Positions 22,001-34,492 of a DNA stretch of 64,000 nucleotides are shown here, piece by piece. Within the stretch, counting starts at the first letter, position 1. Every line of letters starts with the position of its first letter. The translations under genes and the position numbers were made by a program. Under the pieces are notes generated by a model. That model had not been told where the DNA came from and searched no databases. It worked only from the letters and a program-made list of their open reading frames with translations. Origin of the DNA: Cinclus cinclus. Taxonomy: Eukaryota; Chordata; Aves; Passeriformes; Cinclidae. The stretch lies in contig NC_085049.1 of the NCBI RefSeq assembly GCF_963662255.1, positions 57,335,158 through 57,399,157 on the forward strand. The letters run 5' to 3'.

Positions 22001-25000
22001 TTACTCCTCTGAGAATTTTCCTCCTATGGAGCCCTCCTGTGAGGTGAACTGCCTGTAGCAGAGTGGCTCTGTGAGCCTCTGCACACAATTAAAAATACTA
22101 TTTTGTGGCTATAGGTAGGCAAGGCTTCATGTTAGTGGATGCTACTAAGAAGATCCTGGTGAGCACTGCACAACCACCACTTGGAGGAAAAACAAGCACT
22201 GTGGACACTACTGTTTTCCTCACTGTGGTCTCTGTAGATGCTCCTTGAGAGATGCAACACAGCCCTGTCCATGTGGTACCTGTCAAGTTTGTTGCCATAA
22301 CACAAAGGCCAAGCTGCAGATCACTTCATCTGCTCCATAGGCTGTGCCCCTGTTTGGGAAATGGGATGTATATATCTCAGGGAAAATAGGACTTAGTTCA
22401 CTACGAGCAGACCACACAAGGTTGAACTTTGCTCCTCTTCTCTTCCTGACTGACACACATGGGCAGGGGGGAAATGTCACTTTGTGTATCACCATTCCCT
22501 GTTGCTCCTGTAGCTCCCACATAAGAGGCAGGAAAGGGCACAGAGCATTGAAGCAGTACATAATTTCACCCTCCCTCTCCCTGCAGTTGCAAAGAGCAGT
22601 TTCACAGGACTGGGAGGGCTATTTTAGGCAGGTGCTGTGCCCCACAGTTGGGGAAGGCAGCGGGGAAAGTCCGTGGGGGCACTGCCCTGTGCTTGCACCT
22701 GAGCACACATTCGTGGACACGAACATACTCACACACACCCCGAGCACAGTTCAGGCCCAGTGGGGAAGCATGGGGGGCATCAAGCACTTGGCTGCACTTG
22801 AATGCTTACCCTGGAAACAGGCCAAGGACAACACGTGTCCGCAGGCACCAGGGTCTCTTCTCTTAGCCACTGTCTACTTGGGTGAGGCTTTAATTCTAAC
22901 AGGAAACTTGTACTGTTGTTTTTATGTTTCAAGGACGAGAGTGTCACCACAGTTCTCCAGTGCTGACCTTCCATACCACAAAATATACTCCCCCTTTCTT
23001 GCTGCTTTCCCTACCCTCTTTGCAGGCAGCAGATTCCTCCATCAGAGATGCTCAGTGTTCAGATGGAAGGTGGCTGATGAAAACGACTGCTCAGGGCTTT
23101 TATCCTTTTGCTCTTGGAAATGATGCTGGCAGGCTGGTGCAGCATCTCTCCCTCCTTCCCCCTCCCCTGCCTCAGCCCCTGTGGTGGAGGAGGGAAGAGT
23201 GTGGGCGATGGAAGGAGTTGTGGTCCCCAGATGTGTGAATTGTCGCCGAGTAGAAATAGCACACCACGGACAAACCACAGCTCAGATGAGAGCCATCACT
23301 TTGGGCTTTTGTCACTGACCTTTTCCTCTCGCCCTACTCTGTCGTCACCTGCCCTCCCGCTGCTCCCCCTGCACTTTGCACTCTGAGAGCTCTCTGCACA
23401 GTGCTTTGAAATGGTGAGGAGGACTGGCAAGGAATGTAAGGGAGGAGGGGGGAGTGAAAAAAAACAAACAAAAAATACCTGCAGCAAAGAGAAGGCTATG
23501 CATTCATTCTCTCTCCATTTCCTCCTGAAATGCTCAGGTTGCCATCCTGCAGGACAAGAGAGTTGTGGGCTGAGCCGACTCACAGCTGTCCCTGCCTGGT
23601 CTACCCACTGACCTGAAGGCTCAGATGTTCTGCCTCCATGGCTGGCAGGATTGGGGGTGAGGGAGGAGAAGGAAGCCTGTTTGAGGGTCAGAGGAGTGCT
23701 TCAGTATCTGCCATATAATGAAAAATCAGAATTAAAAAAAATAATTTAAAATCATGTAGTGTGGCTGTAATAACATGCGTAATTCTCTTAGACTAAAACA
23801 ATGTCACCAGCATACCACACACAGAAAAGTGGGAGTTGGGGCAAAGCAAAGGCTTAGGAGGTGTTTTGGATAGTATAGGTAATAGTAATCCTGTGGACCC
23901 TTGGTCTTAAAGATCTGCTGAACTGCTGGCTGTGGCTGTAGGCGGCAGCTTCGTTGCCTGGAATGTCCTTTCTAGTGATCTGCTCCATTCCACTATTTCA
24001 GGGGAAGAATTGAGGACATGTGAAGAGAAAAGAAGTGTCTGTAGGGGTGCATGTGAGGATGCCACAAACCTAGAAAAGCATGTGTGGGGCAAACAGAATG
24101 TAGTGACCATCATGCAGCCCTTGGAAGACACTTGCTCTAGGACATTGCTGTGTCAAAAACCTGGAAGGTGACCAGGGCTTCAGAGCAGGGGACCAGAACA
24201 GTGAAAATGATGCCTGCAGGATGTGTGTCAGTTAGACAAGAGACCTATTGTCCTCCTCCTTCTCCATGGACTATTTCTTCCTCTGGCTACTTTGAAGCAT
24301 TGCATCTGCCCTCAGTAGCACCTGTGAGTCTTGGGCACACCTGCCCCCTCAGGGGTGCACTGCAGCTCACACTGTCAGTGGAGGCATCTCTGCACTTCTC
24401 CATCCTCACCCACACTGGCAACGGGTGCAAGTGTGTTAAAATGAATCAAGAAAGAACACAGACTCCTGCCTCCCACTCACCCAGGGCTCTATTTACAACT
24501 TTCCCAGGTAGATGGGGAGTTCCCTACTCCTTAGCTTCTCCAAGCCAAGATCTCTACATCCTGCTCCCATTTTAATTGTCACAAACAGAGACTGAGAATA
24601 GTGTGAAGTTATTTTGCAATAATTCACAGGTCATTTGTGAGCTAAGTGGCACAAACTCAAGAGACTGGATGGTCTGTGGAATGAGAAACTGTCAGAAGTC
24701 TTTGATTTAAACCTTCTGCCCTGGCCCTCACTGTGGTATAACTGCAAGGCAAGAGATCACAGAGAGCTTGTGGGTGAAGGAGAAGGTATTTCATTAGACG
24801 AGGGAGCTGTGCCTGTACCAAAGAGGCCTGGAGCCTCAGCACCCTCTGCCCACCTCCTGATAGCATCTTCAGAGCAAGCCAGGCTTGCAAAGGGCAAGAG
24901 TTTCCGTTGGCAGGAAGGTGAGAGATGTCCATGTCAGGTCGGTATGTGTGGGCATACGTGTGTGGGTGTCACAGCAGAGTGTGCACCAAGCTGGCCTCTG

Positions 25001-26095
25001 AAGCCTGGTGTGACTGGGCAAGTGCCTGCTTTGCCACTGCGGTCAGAGAAGGGCCACACCACACGAGGCAGTGGAACAATTGCCCTCAAATGCAGCTGTG
25101 CCCCAGCATCCACATAGCCAAGAGCAGGGTCCACATCCATCCCATGGCAGCTCCCAGCCGGTAATGGAAAAGGGAAGCTGAGAAAAAGGAGATCTGGGCA
25201 GGCTGAATCCACTGCTGGCATCTGGCTGCAGTGTGTTAGATGGAGAGAGGCAGCAGCTCTGCTTGTGGCACTGGGTGATGCTGGCTGGGGTGTTGTAGCA
25301 CCCCTCTCCCTCTCTGGACTCTGGGAGATAAACAAGGCTGAGGTGTGAGTGAAGCAGGTTGTCTGGGTGGTTTGGGAGAAGAGGAAGGACAGCAGGCTGC
25401 AGCAGAGGGGAAACCTGCTGTGGTACAGAGCGACAGCCCCCGAATAGTGCAATGATGTGGGGCACATCTTGCACCATAGCTGGCAGCTGAGGCAAGGCCA
25501 GAGACGCTTCCTGTGACTGCCCCTCCTGCGGAAAAGGCTCTGAAGGGATGTGGAGCCAGGTCCTGCTTTCTTATGTCCCTGCTTGCCCTGGTGCTTTGGG
25601 TGCAGGCACATCCACCTGTGCCCACCTGCAGGGTCAAAGATCTCCATACTTTTCTTGCCCTGCTTCTCTCTTCCCCTGTCCCACAGCTTTCTCCACGGGT
25701 CAAGGAGCTATTTCAGGGCCTTCAGCTTCTCCTGACTTGTCCCTGGCATGTGCTTCCTTTCCCAGAGACAGCACCATGTCCTGCCCTTCAACTGCTCTCT
25801 CCCACTCCCTTCCTTTCATACCTGCAAGACCAGGGACCTGCAGGAAGGCAGTTTTCAGGGACAGCCCTGTGACAGATGCCTTGGACAAACTTCAGACGTG
25901 TCCACAGAGCCCTTTGCAGCAGAGTTTGGACCACTATTTCAGGGGAAAATATAGGCACAGCTCCAGGGGTAGTGCTGTAGCTGTGCATCCCAGGGCACTT
26001 GCTTTGCCCAGAAGAGAGATACTGGCTGTCACCAACCCCTGAATCACATTCCACGGGGCAGCTCCATTGCATGGAAAGAAACCACAGACCTGGGG

Positions 26096-26121
26096 TGAAT
26101 GAATGAATGAATGAACGAATG
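26096..26121 (+). repeat. Short tandem repeat (TGAA)n
   Basis: About six copies of a 4-bp unit TGAA, with one A-to-C change near the right end. It is a microsatellite with no coding context. Confidence 0.85.
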
Positions 26122-26420
26122 GTCTCATGGCCTTCCAGGCATGGGTGCATTCACTGGCAGGGCAGCAGGGCTGATCTGACCCATTCTAGACCTTATTCCT
26201 TCAACGTATTGCAGGGTCCACCTCTCCTGAGCTGAGCCTCACCTACAGCAACTCCCTGGTCAAGCATCCCTGGTGTGATGGGTGGCACCAGCTACAGACC
26301 CTGCCTGTCACCGTGCATCTTAGCCCTAAGAGATTTGGCTGAGGAGACTTTTCAGGAGGCAGGCTGAAAGGTTGAATCATAGAAAACTTTTCTTGAAGAT
26401 CTGGCTACATATTTACGGTT

Positions 26421-26448
26421 CCCCCCCCCCTCCCCCCCCCCCTCCCTT
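26421..26448 (+). repeat. C-rich homopolymer tract
   Basis: Ten C, one T, eleven C, one T, three C, then mixed pyrimidines. The minus strand is correspondingly G-rich and could fold as a G-quadruplex. Tract length is prone to sequencing error. Confidence 0.85.
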
Positions 26449-29400
26449 CCTCACCTTTTGTAAGTGTGACAAAGTCACTTCCAATCTGCCAGCATCTCAC
26501 CTCAAGGAGCAAGAACATGCACAAACACAACCGCTAAACTTCCTGAGGACACATTTGTATCTGCTTCCTCAGAAGTAAATAAAAAATGGGAAGAAGTCTG
26601 GGCTCTGGCCTGACAGAGTACTGCATTTACTAGGATATATATAGCCCTTGCTCTGGGCCTGACACAGGACCAAAGAAGCCTGTAGAGATGTGTATGATTA
26701 TGTATTCCACCCTTTGCCAAATGAAGTGTCTGGTACACATCAAACCACAGAAGAAAGTATGTGAAGGAAAATTAAACTCAAAACAGAATGTCCTATATGG
26801 GCACTTCATCTTGCTTTTTTTTTTGGCCTGTCGTTCTACCTCAGCAGGAGTCCCCTCAGTCCACAGGTGAGAACCAAAACCCCATGTACATCTTTGACTC
26901 GGACTGAGACCCCAAAAGGCATGTCCCTGTCCTTAGGATTCTACTCCTTCTACATCTTTCACTCCAGCTTACAAGTCTTCAGTCCCTGCTCATGTTTTCC
27001 CTTCTCCCTCAACTTTATGAGCAATTGCCACCTGTCTTTCCACCCCTGACCTGAATCTCAGGCCTTCCTCAACACACACAGGACTTCCAAAGTTGCATGT
27101 CCATCTTAACTCTGGAACTCCCACTCATTCCAATATTAGGAAAAACAAGTGTCCAATCAACAGTTTACTATCCCTACTACACTGTACTTCCTGGCCTTCG
27201 GGTCTTGGCAGAGAAAACAGAAATGTCATAGGGAAAACAGAAAACGTTTGTGCTTACCAAGTACTTGATAGAAGAATGTGCTAGAAGTTTCATAAGATAA
27301 AGGGATCTGATCTCCCTTAAGAGAACTCCAACATTAACCCAGTCTTCCTCAATATAAATAAGTACTTGAAGCCTGCTCCTACAACCCATTGTATTGTCCT
27401 GGGATTTTTGTCTTGTAATCTCCAAAGAATCCTTTTTGTTTTTTAATTTGCTGAAAGCTTTTCCAGCAAAAGGGAGAGGGTTGTCATAATTAGAAGTGTT
27501 CAAGCAGTAAATATTTTAAGGTAACAGTTCTTTGCAAAGGAAACAGACACAAGATTGCTAAGGATTACCCAGGAAAGTTTCAGAGCTGAGTTAGACTTTG
27601 TACCTGTCCATTTCAGTGTCTTTTCCATCACATCATTCAGCAATAACCAGAGCTAGAAGGAATAGGTTGGGAGAGAAAAACAGATTTAAGTGCAAAACAA
27701 CCAAGGAAAAAAGTTTAATACCACTGAAAAAATATATATTTACAAAAGTTCTTGGAGTTTGTTTGGTTTTGTTACATAAAGCACCATTAATTCCAGAGTA
27801 CATCACAACTCAGTCTACTGCACTTTCCAGAAAGCACCCAATACTCCTGAAATCTGTTTTAGCACCAAGGGAATGCCATCTTGTTTAGCACCAGAAGCCT
27901 GTTTAAACACACCCTGCCGTCCTCTCTCATGTGCATCAGGCACCCTCTGGCTGTTCATGGGTAGCACAGGAGACCTGTCACCAGCATTCAATCACTAAAT
28001 AGGAAAGGAGAAAGAAGGAAGCTTGTTTTTGCAGATATTTAGTGTTAGAGAGGCTTGCTTCTCCTTGGGGAGGCATGGGGCACTATACAATGTAAATAGA
28101 CTATATCTGGGTTTGCAGCTTGTTGAGGAAGAGAGAAAGGGATTCAGTCCTGAGCATCACCTCCAGCTTTCTGCTTCCTCGGCTATCTGAAGTCCTGTCT
28201 CTGAGCAATTCCACACACTTGACCTGCTAAGGGAGAGGAAGAAACCCACAGTCTCCTTTACTTTCCATGATCCCTTCATCACATGTTTCCCTGTGAAAAA
28301 ATCAGCCTTACCTTATGGAAACTTTGTTTTTTATACCTATTGCCTCATTGACAGTGGTGGGGAGGATCCAGAGCAAAGTTCCTGAAACTCACTACAGTCT
28401 GTACAGCTTCCTTAGAAAAGCACGGAGAGTAAGTAAACAGGATTAAAGAGAAAATGCCCTGCAATTATTTTCAAGGTCAGTTTTAATATTTAGTCTTGGT
28501 CCCTGTTCCTTTGCTATCCTGGGCTGTGTGTACCAGACCTTATCTTGTATAATGACACACATTTCTTCTGGGAGAGCCCTGGTAGTCCCAGGTGCTATAG
28601 GCAGAGACCGTGGCTCATCGTGACACAGCAGATCCCAGGTAAGCCTGAAGATTTCATTATCAGTGATGAGCAGAGGAAAAATACCTGTGTTTCTCCTGCT
28701 TGCCCTGCCCTGAGACTCAAAAAAGAGACAAGCCTTGGCACTGCTGTTCATGGGAGCACCACAGCATGTGGAAGTAAGTTTCCTAAAGTGCTGAGCCAGC
28801 CTCACCTGCTCCCCCCCAGGGTCTGCAGCATCCCCTCCAGAGGGATGCAAGTGGGAGCAGTGTGAGACCAATATAAATAATTCTAGAAAACCCAACCACT
28901 GGCATTCCTTTCTCACTGCGACATCTCCAACCTGACAAAAAGAGTGAGGGTTTGTTTTAGCCACGTGCTTTTCTCAGCTACTCTGATGAGATTGCCAGAA
29001 AAGGGCATGGAGCATACGGCAGGGAAGCTTTTAACCCTTGGGCAAGGTGCTGTAGTCTCACCTCTATCCCTGTTCCATCACAGAGACAAAGAAGTGGCAG
29101 CCCTGGAATCCAGGCTTGGAATTGAATGAACAGCAATTGCCCCTACAGCCTTGAGCTCAGGCCCTGAAAGAGGTCCTTCAACAGCACTGTGGGAGAATCA
29201 CCTTTAGGAGAACAATGAAATGGCACCTCTGCCAAAGGAGAGTGGATTTGGGTTTGCTCTCTGGACTAGCTTCCCATAGCTGACAAGCCAAGACTGAGTA
29301 GCACCCGAGGGGACGTGTGTGTGGGGAGGGGTTTCAAGGTTTTCTCCCTCTTGTTCCATACTGAGGGGAACAGAATGGTCATCTCTATTGAATCATGGGC

Positions 29401-30134
29401 AGATGCTCATGAAGGGTCTGGCAAGGTGTCTGGCCCTTCATCCCTTTGAAGAGCTAGAGCTGGCACAGAGGAGGACAATCCCACCAGGTCTAGGTTTGAC
29501 AGCCAGCCTGGACTCTGTGACACAGAAGGGTGTCTATGGAAAGCCAGTTTAGGAGGCCAACAGTTTCCTTTTTGGAAAGACAATATCCTCTCTCAGCTTC
29601 TACATCTTCCTTGTGCTACAGGAGTGCATCAGACCCCAGGCTGGTCTCCGGACTACAGATACCAGAGGTGACATTAATTAATTGATTCAGGCTGCAGAAC
29701 TGGCATGTTGGGATGGAGAGGAGCCAGGATGTACCTCAGCAGTGGGGACTTTTTAGCCCTTTCCACAGGAGGCCTTTGTGTATGAAGCCCTAAGGAGGGA
29801 CACAGGCCCAGGAGCAGCTTTCCTCTTGCTCTAGAACCCTAAATACCAGAGGCAGCTCTCTGGCTGATTGAGAAGAAGCCAATAACCTAAGTTGGGACTA
29901 TGAGGTGAGGGGCAAGAGGTGGTAGTGCCATGATGTAAAGTGGACAGATACAGGTCTGGCTACAAGAGAGCGTGAGGTGGGAGCCAGTGTGGCAAGTTTC
30001 ACACTCAGTGCCTGAGATTTGACAGGCCCATTTCCAAGTGATTTGCAGTGGTTACGGGCAGTAAAAAAGGAAGAGAGAGAGAGAGAAGGGAAAAAGGAAA
30101 AAGCCTAAGAGGCCCCAAGGAAGAGGAGAGGCAC

Positions 30135-30682
30135 TTATTCAATGCTGGGCTTGACCAAGTACCCACTGAAGGTGATGTACACATCGACATCATCACTGTA
30201 AATGGCATTCTCCCGCTCCCGCTTGTAGAGCCTCACCCAGATCTCATCATTTTCCTGGAGCTCCAGCATGAGGCTCTGGCTCTGCATGATGCTGCGGTCG
30301 CTGGGCTGGGCATACAGGATGACTGCCTCTTCTTCGTTGTGCATGATGTGCATGTAGGTCTCCTTGAAGTTCCAGGTGTGGACATTGAGGCTGAAATAGT
30401 AAAGTCCGCCCACTGAGCAGTAGAACTTGCCATTGAACATGTCGAAGTGGCTGTAGAGGTTGACGAAGACGGTGTCAAAGATCAAGACCTGGAAGCCCTC
30501 GCTGCTGTGCAGAGCTTTCTTGCGACCGACAGAGAATGCAGCATACTGGTGCTTGCAGGGGTCTCCTGCTGTGCCCATCTGTCCTTTACTGCCTTTCTGG
30601 CCCTGGGCACCCCGCTCGCCTCGTGGTCCCTCTTTGCCCCATTTCCCTGGCATCCCAGGCTCTCCCCGGTCTCCTTTCTCTC
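30135..30682 (-). CDS. C1QTNF6: C1QTNF6 last coding exon: collagen stalk and C1q head
   Basis: 548 bp after acceptor CTTCCTCCTACAG, ending at the stop 30137-30135. It opens with [19 protein letters not shown] triplets. The C1q domain starts at about KHQYAAFSV and runs to the end, ending GYLVKPSIE. Frame continuity with the previous exon is exact (G|GA). Confidence 0.95.
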
Positions 30683-32502
30683 CTGTAGGAGGAAGCAGAG
30701 GATGCAACTACTGTGTGATACTAGAAGATGTGGAAGTGGCCATGAGAAAGCCTAATGAGGAGGCAGAGGATTGCACAAGAATGGGGAAATGCCAGGAGAA
30801 GGAACATTCCTGAGGATCACCATACCAATGCTCTTCATGGGATAGGAGATAGCAAAGCTGTGGGAGCTACTGGAGTCTCTTCCCCAATGATATGGCCCTG
30901 CTGGAGGCACCAGGATCTCTCCCTAGGAGACTTCAGCCTCAAAGTGAGCCCAGCAATCCGAAGTACCACTGGGGCTCTTGACCTCTTCTTCCTCCCCCAC
31001 ACTCCTTTACCTCCAGCACAGCCTTACCCTCCCACACACTTCTCCTATGACCCAATTATCCACACAGGACTCACACTGATCTTGCTGTAGGCTGGAGAAG
31101 GGGAAGAACTGCTAACACTTGTGGGGGAATATGATTAGGGAGGGACAAAAAGCTGGGTCAGAGGGAAAAGATCCAAGTTGGACCAGGCAGATGGAACACT
31201 TCAGCTTAGAGGATGGTACTTTCACAATGCTGGCATGCTTTGAGCATCTTGTAAAATTAATACAGCTGTTCTAACCTGGGGTGTGTGCACTGCCCATCAC
31301 ACACTTGGGCAGGCATCACTACAGAGAGAGACCAGCATCAGAACGTACTTTGTGTATACAGAGAAGAAATGGGACTCAGAGCAGCCTCCAGAAATAAGTG
31401 ACAGCATTCAAAATCTGTATCTTGTTCTTTTCCTCCTCTTCATCCCCTGCATGGTATTGAAGGTCCCCCTATGCCACCCCAATCCAGTCTAGGCCTCTAT
31501 CTGCCCTTCGGAGCTTTGATGGATTGCAGCTACTTCCAGGTAGGGCAGGGAAGGGAGTGCATCTGCTAGTTAACCCAGACAAACCACAGAGCTACCAGAA
31601 GTGTGTGGCAGCATCCAGCTGGGAACAGGCTTTTGTCCACAGCAAAGGCTAAAAGGGGAGTCCTGAAGGGAGGAGCTGATCTAAAATAGGGATCCCTTTC
31701 CCATTAACCAAGCCAGCCACTGCAGGGTGGAGTGAGCTGAGGGTCACTACCAGTTTTAACCTGGAGGTGCTTGCAAGTAACTGCTGCTTCTCTTTGCTCT
31801 CCTCCCACTCCCAAATGCACATGATCCACAGAGCTGGAGGAGGTTTCCCTACAACCTCCCTGGGTGCCGATGCCCTCCAAACAAGCTTATTTTGCAGTTG
31901 ATAAGGAGTGTGCCTTCCCTCAGACACTACAGGACTCTCTAAGTCTGAGAGGAGGAATGTGTCCTCCCAGTTTGGCAAGAGGCTGTCAGTGCTACTCCTG
32001 TGTTAGTAAGGAGGAAAAGTTAGTAGCAGGCAGCATCCTGAGAGACAGAGATCACAGCAGAGATACACACTGACTTCCTTTCCCCCAGGCCACTCCTCAT
32101 CACAGCAAAAAACATCTAAACCCCAGGCAGAGTGTGCGTGGTCATTTATCTTCCAGGATGGCTCTTGGTGGTCTGTTAGAACATCCAGCATGCCAGCAAT
32201 CCAGCTGCCACCTCCACTGCAATGCCATCAGTCCCTGAGCCAGCCTTGGCATCCCAGGGCAAACACTTACCCTTCAGAATGGTGATGTTGATATAGGGAC
32301 GGACCTCTGGCACTGGGTAGGGAAAGTGGTGGTGGCTGGGAGGGACTGGTGGGCTGTCTGTGGAAGAGTCCAGTGAGTCACAACAGCGCCTGCAAGCACC
32401 AGGGCCTGGTTCTGTGAGGTTGGGTTCATCAGTGGGTGCCCCAAACACAACAAGAGGGAGAAAAAGCAAGGTCAGGGATGTGCGCAGGTAGGTTATGTCC
32501 AT
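30135..32502 (-). CDS. C1QTNF6: Complement C1q tumour necrosis factor-related protein 6 (CTRP6)
   Basis: A secreted C1q/TNF-family protein, expected to trimerise through its collagen stalk and globular head. Joining 32502-32271 and 30682-30135 gives 780 bp, 259 aa. It has a signal peptide ([19 protein letters not shown], mature from about residue 23), a short linker with CRRCC, 14 uninterrupted Gly-X-Y triplets from about residue 78, and a C1q head. The head includes [35 protein letters not shown] and ITFSGYLVK. The start is an ATG in a strong context (CACCATGG). Position between IL2RB and SSTR3 identifies it as C1QTNF6. The head alone also resembles C1QTNF1, a paralogue, but that gene is on a different chromosome in human. 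At least one 5' UTR exon lies upstream because an acceptor precedes the start codon. Confidence 0.93.
30683..32270 (-). other. C1QTNF6 intron
   Basis: A 1588-bp phase 1 GT-AG intron. No additional exon, CR1 copy or structured RNA was recognised in it. Confidence 0.85.
32271..32502 (-). CDS. C1QTNF6: C1QTNF6 first coding exon: signal peptide and linker
   Basis: The ATG is at 32502-32500 and the exon begins at 32508 after acceptor CTATCTTCCCAG. The donor is CTGAAGG|GTAAGTG (phase 1). It encodes the signal peptide, an NLT glycosylation sequon, a CRRCC cluster that may form inter-chain disulfides, and INITILKG just before the collagen repeat. Confidence 0.93.
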
Positions 32503-32835
32503 GGTGACCTGGGAAGATAGGAGGAAGTGCCAAGAGTGAGGTATAAGAAGGGGAAGGACATAAGGGATTGAACTGAGATCGTAATAAAACATCCTTCTGT
32601 GGTGGGAGCCAGGGGTGGGATGAAATGGCATTGTCCTGTGGAGGGAGCTTACATGCTTGTTCAAGGCTGCAATCTGAGCAGCAACTGCATGGCCCAAGAG
32701 GATGTCACGCACCCTTTTGCACAGGCCAGTGGAGACTCAGTGCTGACCCTGGGAGAAGGCTTGATGCTGACTAGGCAAACCATTAAAGCCACTAGAATAT
32801 TCAGTTCCCAGGCTGGGACAGAGGAAGGAGACAAA

Positions 32836-32890
32836 TCATAGAATTGTTAAGATGGAAAAGACCTCTAGGGTCATTGAGTCCAACCTCAAG
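32836..32890 (-). mobile_element. CR1 3'-end fragment
   Basis: On the plus strand it begins ATCATAGAATTGTTAAG and continues GGAAAAGACCTCTAGGGTCATTGAGTCCAACC, which is the reverse complement of the CR1 3' terminus. Similarity fades after about 32890. It lies just upstream of the C1QTNF6 start exon. Confidence 0.85.
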
Positions 32891-33389
32891 ATTTCTTTAG
32901 CAAAAGCATGCTCTTGTAGACTGCTCAATCTGTGGCAAGCGCTGTAAAAAAATTCCCCAGCCCTCTTATCACTGCATATCAACTCTTTATAGGAATCTAG
33001 CCCCAAAATCCCCATGTCCCAGATGGTGCCTGACCCACATCTCTTGGCAGAAATGCCTCTTCTCCTGTGGGCTTGGAACGTAACTTCAGCCCCCTCCTTT
33101 CCCCCACCAAATCCCACCCGTCCCGGCGGCTCGGTCCCCTCCCACCCATGCCCAGTGGGTTCTCAGGCAAACCCCAGCACCTTCCCAAGGGGACGTCCAG
33201 TTCCCCAGCACAGCTTTTGGGCAGACCAGAAGGGAGCTGCTTCACTACTGATGGTGGAGGACGTGAAGCTCTGGAGCTTGCAGAGAACTGTGCTTACGAA
33301 AGACAGACACGCCAAGCAGCTGAGAAAGCCCCTGGGCAGCCTGTGCCCCCCATCCTGCTGCCTGCCCCCGGCACGGCACAGCTGCTCAC

Positions 33390-33560
33390 CCCGGGGACCC
33401 AGGGCTCCCCTCTTCTCTTCCCAGCCCCTGCTCCTCAGCTCCCCTCTGCCTGCAGGGCAGGCCCCCGGGCCCACGGCTTTAAGGAAGCCGGCTCTTGGCA
33501 CAGGCACTGTTCAGCGCTGGCTGGGTGCACAAGCTAGGCTTGGACCGGCTCCCTCCCCTC
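33390..33560 (-). other. C1QTNF6: Candidate C1QTNF6 upstream non-coding exon or promoter region
   Basis: A 5' UTR exon is required upstream of 32508. In a GC-rich block (33100-33560) the minus strand has a donor-like GG|GTGAGC at 33390/33389. This is a weak inference. The CpG-rich block at 39.05-39.72 kb is an alternative promoter for the same gene. The right edge is arbitrary. Confidence 0.25.
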
Positions 33561-34472
33561 TCCTCTCCCTCCCTTTCCCTCCCTGACTTTGGGTGCTCTC
33601 CATCCTAAACCGGCTTGGGTTTCAGTGTCTTTTTAACTCTTTCCTAGGAAGTGCCTTTTCCTCGTACGTGTTGTTGGTTTGGTTTTATTCTCTGCATTTT
33701 CATTTCCAGCCAGCAAAAAAATGCAGGCAGCACAGACTGTGCCTTGTGCAAGGGGTAGACAGCAGCAGGGCCGTGTCCCACCCTTGGCATCTCAGGACAG
33801 ACAAGATAAGGTGGATTGTGCCAGAGACAGGCTTTCCTTCATGCAAGATGCTCCAGGATTCTGCCCTCAGTCCTTTGTGCTAGTCCCTTGTCCCATCCAT
33901 TAGTCCTTCACTTGGCCATGCTTTCTCCCCAGCTGTGCCTGACCCACTCATAATCCCCAAACTTCATCTTTCCTTCTGTCCTGCATTGTTTTTTCTGCAC
34001 GTCACTGTGGCCTCTTGCCCCAGGCATGATATTTCTACAGGAGCAGCTGCCAACTGGGAGAGGCATCAGTTTTTTCCCTCTCTGGTCATCCCCTCTGCCT
34101 GGGCAGAGCCCCAAGCCTTGTGCTCCAGCACGTGTCATCCCCTGGTCATATCCCCTGTTTAGGTCCCAGGCCGAGCATTTTGGACGGGAGGGATGTGCCT
34201 GGTCTGAAGCAGAGCCTGGCTGTTGGGAGCTGCTTGCCAGCAAAAATGGGGATCTGGAAACAAACCCTGGCTGTGACCATTGTCCCCAGCTTGGCACCAA
34301 GCTGATGAGCTTGTGCCTTCGGGCTAAGCACAATGTGGCTGCACCAGAACATCGGAATGAAGGGCATTTTGGAGAGGAGAGGAATGAAGGGTGGGAGAGA
34401 CAGGAGATTTTTCTCACACTGCAAAGTCTGTTGGGAAGAGGATTAGAAGATTCCATCCTGCACCAAAACTGA

Positions 34473-34492
34473 CCAGGGTATTTATACCCTGG
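34473..34492. repeat. Perfect inverted repeat, 9-bp arms and 2-bp loop
   Basis: CCAGGGTAT, then TT, then ATACCCTGG. The arms are exact reverse complements and the centre includes a TTTATA. It may be chance. No adjacent gene start supports a promoter reading. Confidence 0.7.

Larger units (their letters stand above)
15761..30134. other. Gene-free interval between IL2RB and C1QTNF6
   Basis: About 14.4 kb with no exon, RNA gene or recognisable transposon. Open frames here lack homology, codon bias or splice context that I can recognise. Simple-sequence features are an A run (16017-16039), a C-rich tract (26421-26448) and a TGAA repeat (26096-26121). The right end, left of 30135, should contain the C1QTNF6 3' UTR. 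A minus-strand ATTAAA at about 28482-28487 is a weak candidate signal. Confidence 0.6.

Noticed and set aside
22344..23123. A 259-codon plus-strand open frame
   Set aside because: It starts at GTG, with no ATG until well inside, has no recognisable domain, and has no neighbouring exons or promoter. Chance is the best explanation.
24934..25703. Overlapping minus-strand open frames of 150 to 237 codons
   Set aside because: Three frames are open over the same stretch, there is no domain, and the composition is Ser/Pro/Leu-rich as expected from non-coding GC-rich DNA.
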